A stretch of DNA of 6,984 nt. Source: an uncultured Clostridia bacterium (GTDB lineage Bacteria; Bacillota; Clostridia; Lachnospirales; Anaerotignaceae). Numbering within the stretch: position 1 is the stretch's first letter; every line of letters starts with the position of its first letter. This document shows, piece by piece, positions 6,438 to 6,984 of this stretch. Where the stretch lies: positions 1-6,984 of the forward strand of contig CATZIM010000086.1 of assembly GCA_958420075.1 (NCBI GenBank), in the 5' to 3' direction. A program made the translations under genes and the position numbers. A model generated the notes under the pieces. It had not been told where the DNA came from. It worked only from the letters and a program-made list of their open reading frames with translations, and searched no databases.

Positions 6438-6809
6438 ATGAAATTTGTATTCAATCACTATAATTACAACGTTCTGGATCTGGAAAAAAGCATGGCTTTC
6501 TACGAAGCGGCTCTAGGTCTGAAAGAAGTACGCCGGAAAGAAGCGCCTGACGGCAGCTGGAAACTGGTTTATCTGGGCGATGGCGTGACAGATTTTCAGC
6601 TGGAACTGACATGGCTTCGTGACAGAAAAGAACCTTATAACCTGGGTGAAAACGAATTCCATCTGGCTTTCACTGTTGCCGATTACGACGCCGCCCACGA
6701 AAAACACAAAGAAATGGGCTGCATCTGTTTTGAAAATCCAGAAATGGGCATCTATTTCATCAATGACCCTGACAATTACTGGCTGGAAATCGTTCCAGAA
6801 AACAAATAA
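6438..6809 (+). CDS. Glyoxalase I-like VOC metalloenzyme (lactoylglutathione lyase family)
   Basis: This 123-residue cytosolic protein has the two beta-alpha-beta-beta-beta modules of the vicinal oxygen chelate fold. The segments YNVLDLEKSMAFYEAALGL, VTDFQLELTW, NEFHLAFTVAD and FINDPDNYWLEIV line up with glyoxalase I. The four metal ligands fit His7, Glu56, His75 and Glu117, corresponding to His5, Glu56, His74 and Glu122 of E. coli GloA. Glyoxalase I isomerises the hemithioacetal of methylglyoxal and a thiol. Many clostridia lack glutathione, so the thiol here is uncertain. The short form without the extra loops of zinc-type enzymes is the class known to be activated by Ni or Co. AAAGGAGG (6424-6431) lies 6 nt before the ATG. 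The gene is 17 bp after the His-tailed protein gene and ends before a terminator. Another VOC function is possible because the family is broad; no glyoxalase II gene is visible. Confidence 0.85.
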   Translation: MKFVFNHYNYNVLDLEKSMAFYEAALGLKEVRRKEAPDGSWKLVYLGDGVTDFQLELTWLRDRKEPYNLGENEFHLAFTVADYDAAHEKHKEMGCICFENPEMGIYFINDPDNYWLEIVPENK

Positions 6810-6826
6810 TATTGATCTGAAGCAGC

Positions 6827-6860
6827 AAAAAGGCAGTTAATTCCAGACTGCCTTTTTTGT
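6827..6860 (+). terminator. Rho-independent terminator of the His-tail/glyoxalase operon
   Basis: AAAAAGGCAGT (6827-6837) pairs perfectly with ACTGCCTTTTT (6847-6857) over 11 bp with a 9-nt loop, followed by TGTTTG. The hairpin begins 17 bp after the glyoxalase stop codon and ends the operon before the tRNA promoter. Confidence 0.92.
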
Positions 6861-6885
6861 TTGAAAAGAAATACAAAATTTTTCA

Positions 6886-6914
6886 TTGACAAAGCCTCTC
6901 CTTTTGTGTATACT
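6886..6914 (+). promoter_or_regulatory. Strong sigma-A promoter of the tRNA-Lys gene
   Basis: A consensus TTGACA (6886-6891) and TATACT (6909-6914, 5 of 6) are separated by 17 bp. The start would lie near 6921, about 9 nt before the mature tRNA end. Near-consensus promoters are usual for stable RNA genes. Confidence 0.88.
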
Positions 6915-6929
6915 TATCTTCGTTGGTGC

Positions 6930-6984
6930 GGGTCACTAGCTCAGTTGGTAGAGCACTGGACTTTTAATCCAGGTGTCTCGGGTT
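6930..6984 (+). tRNA. tRNA-Lys(UUU), 3' truncated by the window edge
   Basis: The first 55 nt of a tRNA are present. The acceptor strand is GGGTCAC (6930-6936), then T8 A9. The D stem is GCTC (6939-6942) with GAGC (6951-6954) around AGTTGGTA. The anticodon stem is CTGGA (6956-6960) with TCCAG (6968-6972), and the loop is CTTTTAA. The anticodon TTT at 6963-6965 reads lysine codons. The variable loop GTGTC and the T-stem strand TCGGG followed by TT reach the edge; the 3' T-stem strand and acceptor end are outside. It may be the first of a tRNA cluster. Confidence 0.95.

Noticed and set aside
6260..6463. A plus-strand frame with Met/Ile/Thr/Asp repeats running over the operon junction.
   Set aside because: It is the +1 frame reading of the His-tail repeats and overlaps two better-supported genes.

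Overview
The window reads as chromosomal DNA of an endospore-forming member of the Firmicutes, most likely a clostridium of the Lachnospirales type. The evidence is a complete spoIVA gene, strong AGGAGG-type ribosome binding sites, short AT-rich spacers with classical hairpin/U-tract terminators, and moderate GC content. The genus cannot be fixed from the sequence. I see no insertion sequence, phage gene, CRISPR array or rRNA.

Layout. (1) 1-836 (+): the 3' part of a YeiH/UPF0324-type membrane transporter gene, cut by the left edge. (2) 860-902: a long perfect hairpin that can end transcription from both sides, placed between convergent genes. (3) 902-2380 (-): spoIVA, coding for the spore-coat morphogenetic ATPase, with a sigma-E-like promoter just upstream. 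(4) 2455-3021 (-): a TetR/AcrR-type regulator. (5) 3022-3298: a 277-bp divergent control region with promoters for both sides and a recurring TGTCCA motif. (6) 3299-4672 (+): a radical SAM enzyme with SPASM-like extra cysteines, followed by a terminator. (7) 4831-6809 (+): a two-gene operon with its own TATAAT promoter and its own terminator. The first gene encodes an unrecognised 529-residue protein ending in a 53-residue His/Cys/Asp tail (27 His, 6 Cys). The second encodes a glyoxalase I-like VOC metalloenzyme with all four metal ligands present. (8) 6930-6984 (+): the start of tRNA-Lys(UUU) behind a near-consensus promoter, cut by the right edge.

How the parts fit. The TetR gene and the radical SAM gene form a likely regulator/target pair read outward from a shared control region. 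The His-tailed protein and the glyoxalase are 17 bp apart with one promoter and one terminator, so they are almost certainly co-expressed. Glyoxalase I enzymes of the E. coli and clostridial type are nickel/cobalt activated, and His-rich tails are typical of nickel storage or delivery proteins. The pair may therefore be a metal-supply/metalloenzyme unit. This is the most novel candidate in the window, but it is inference. spoIVA appears unrelated to its neighbours in function.
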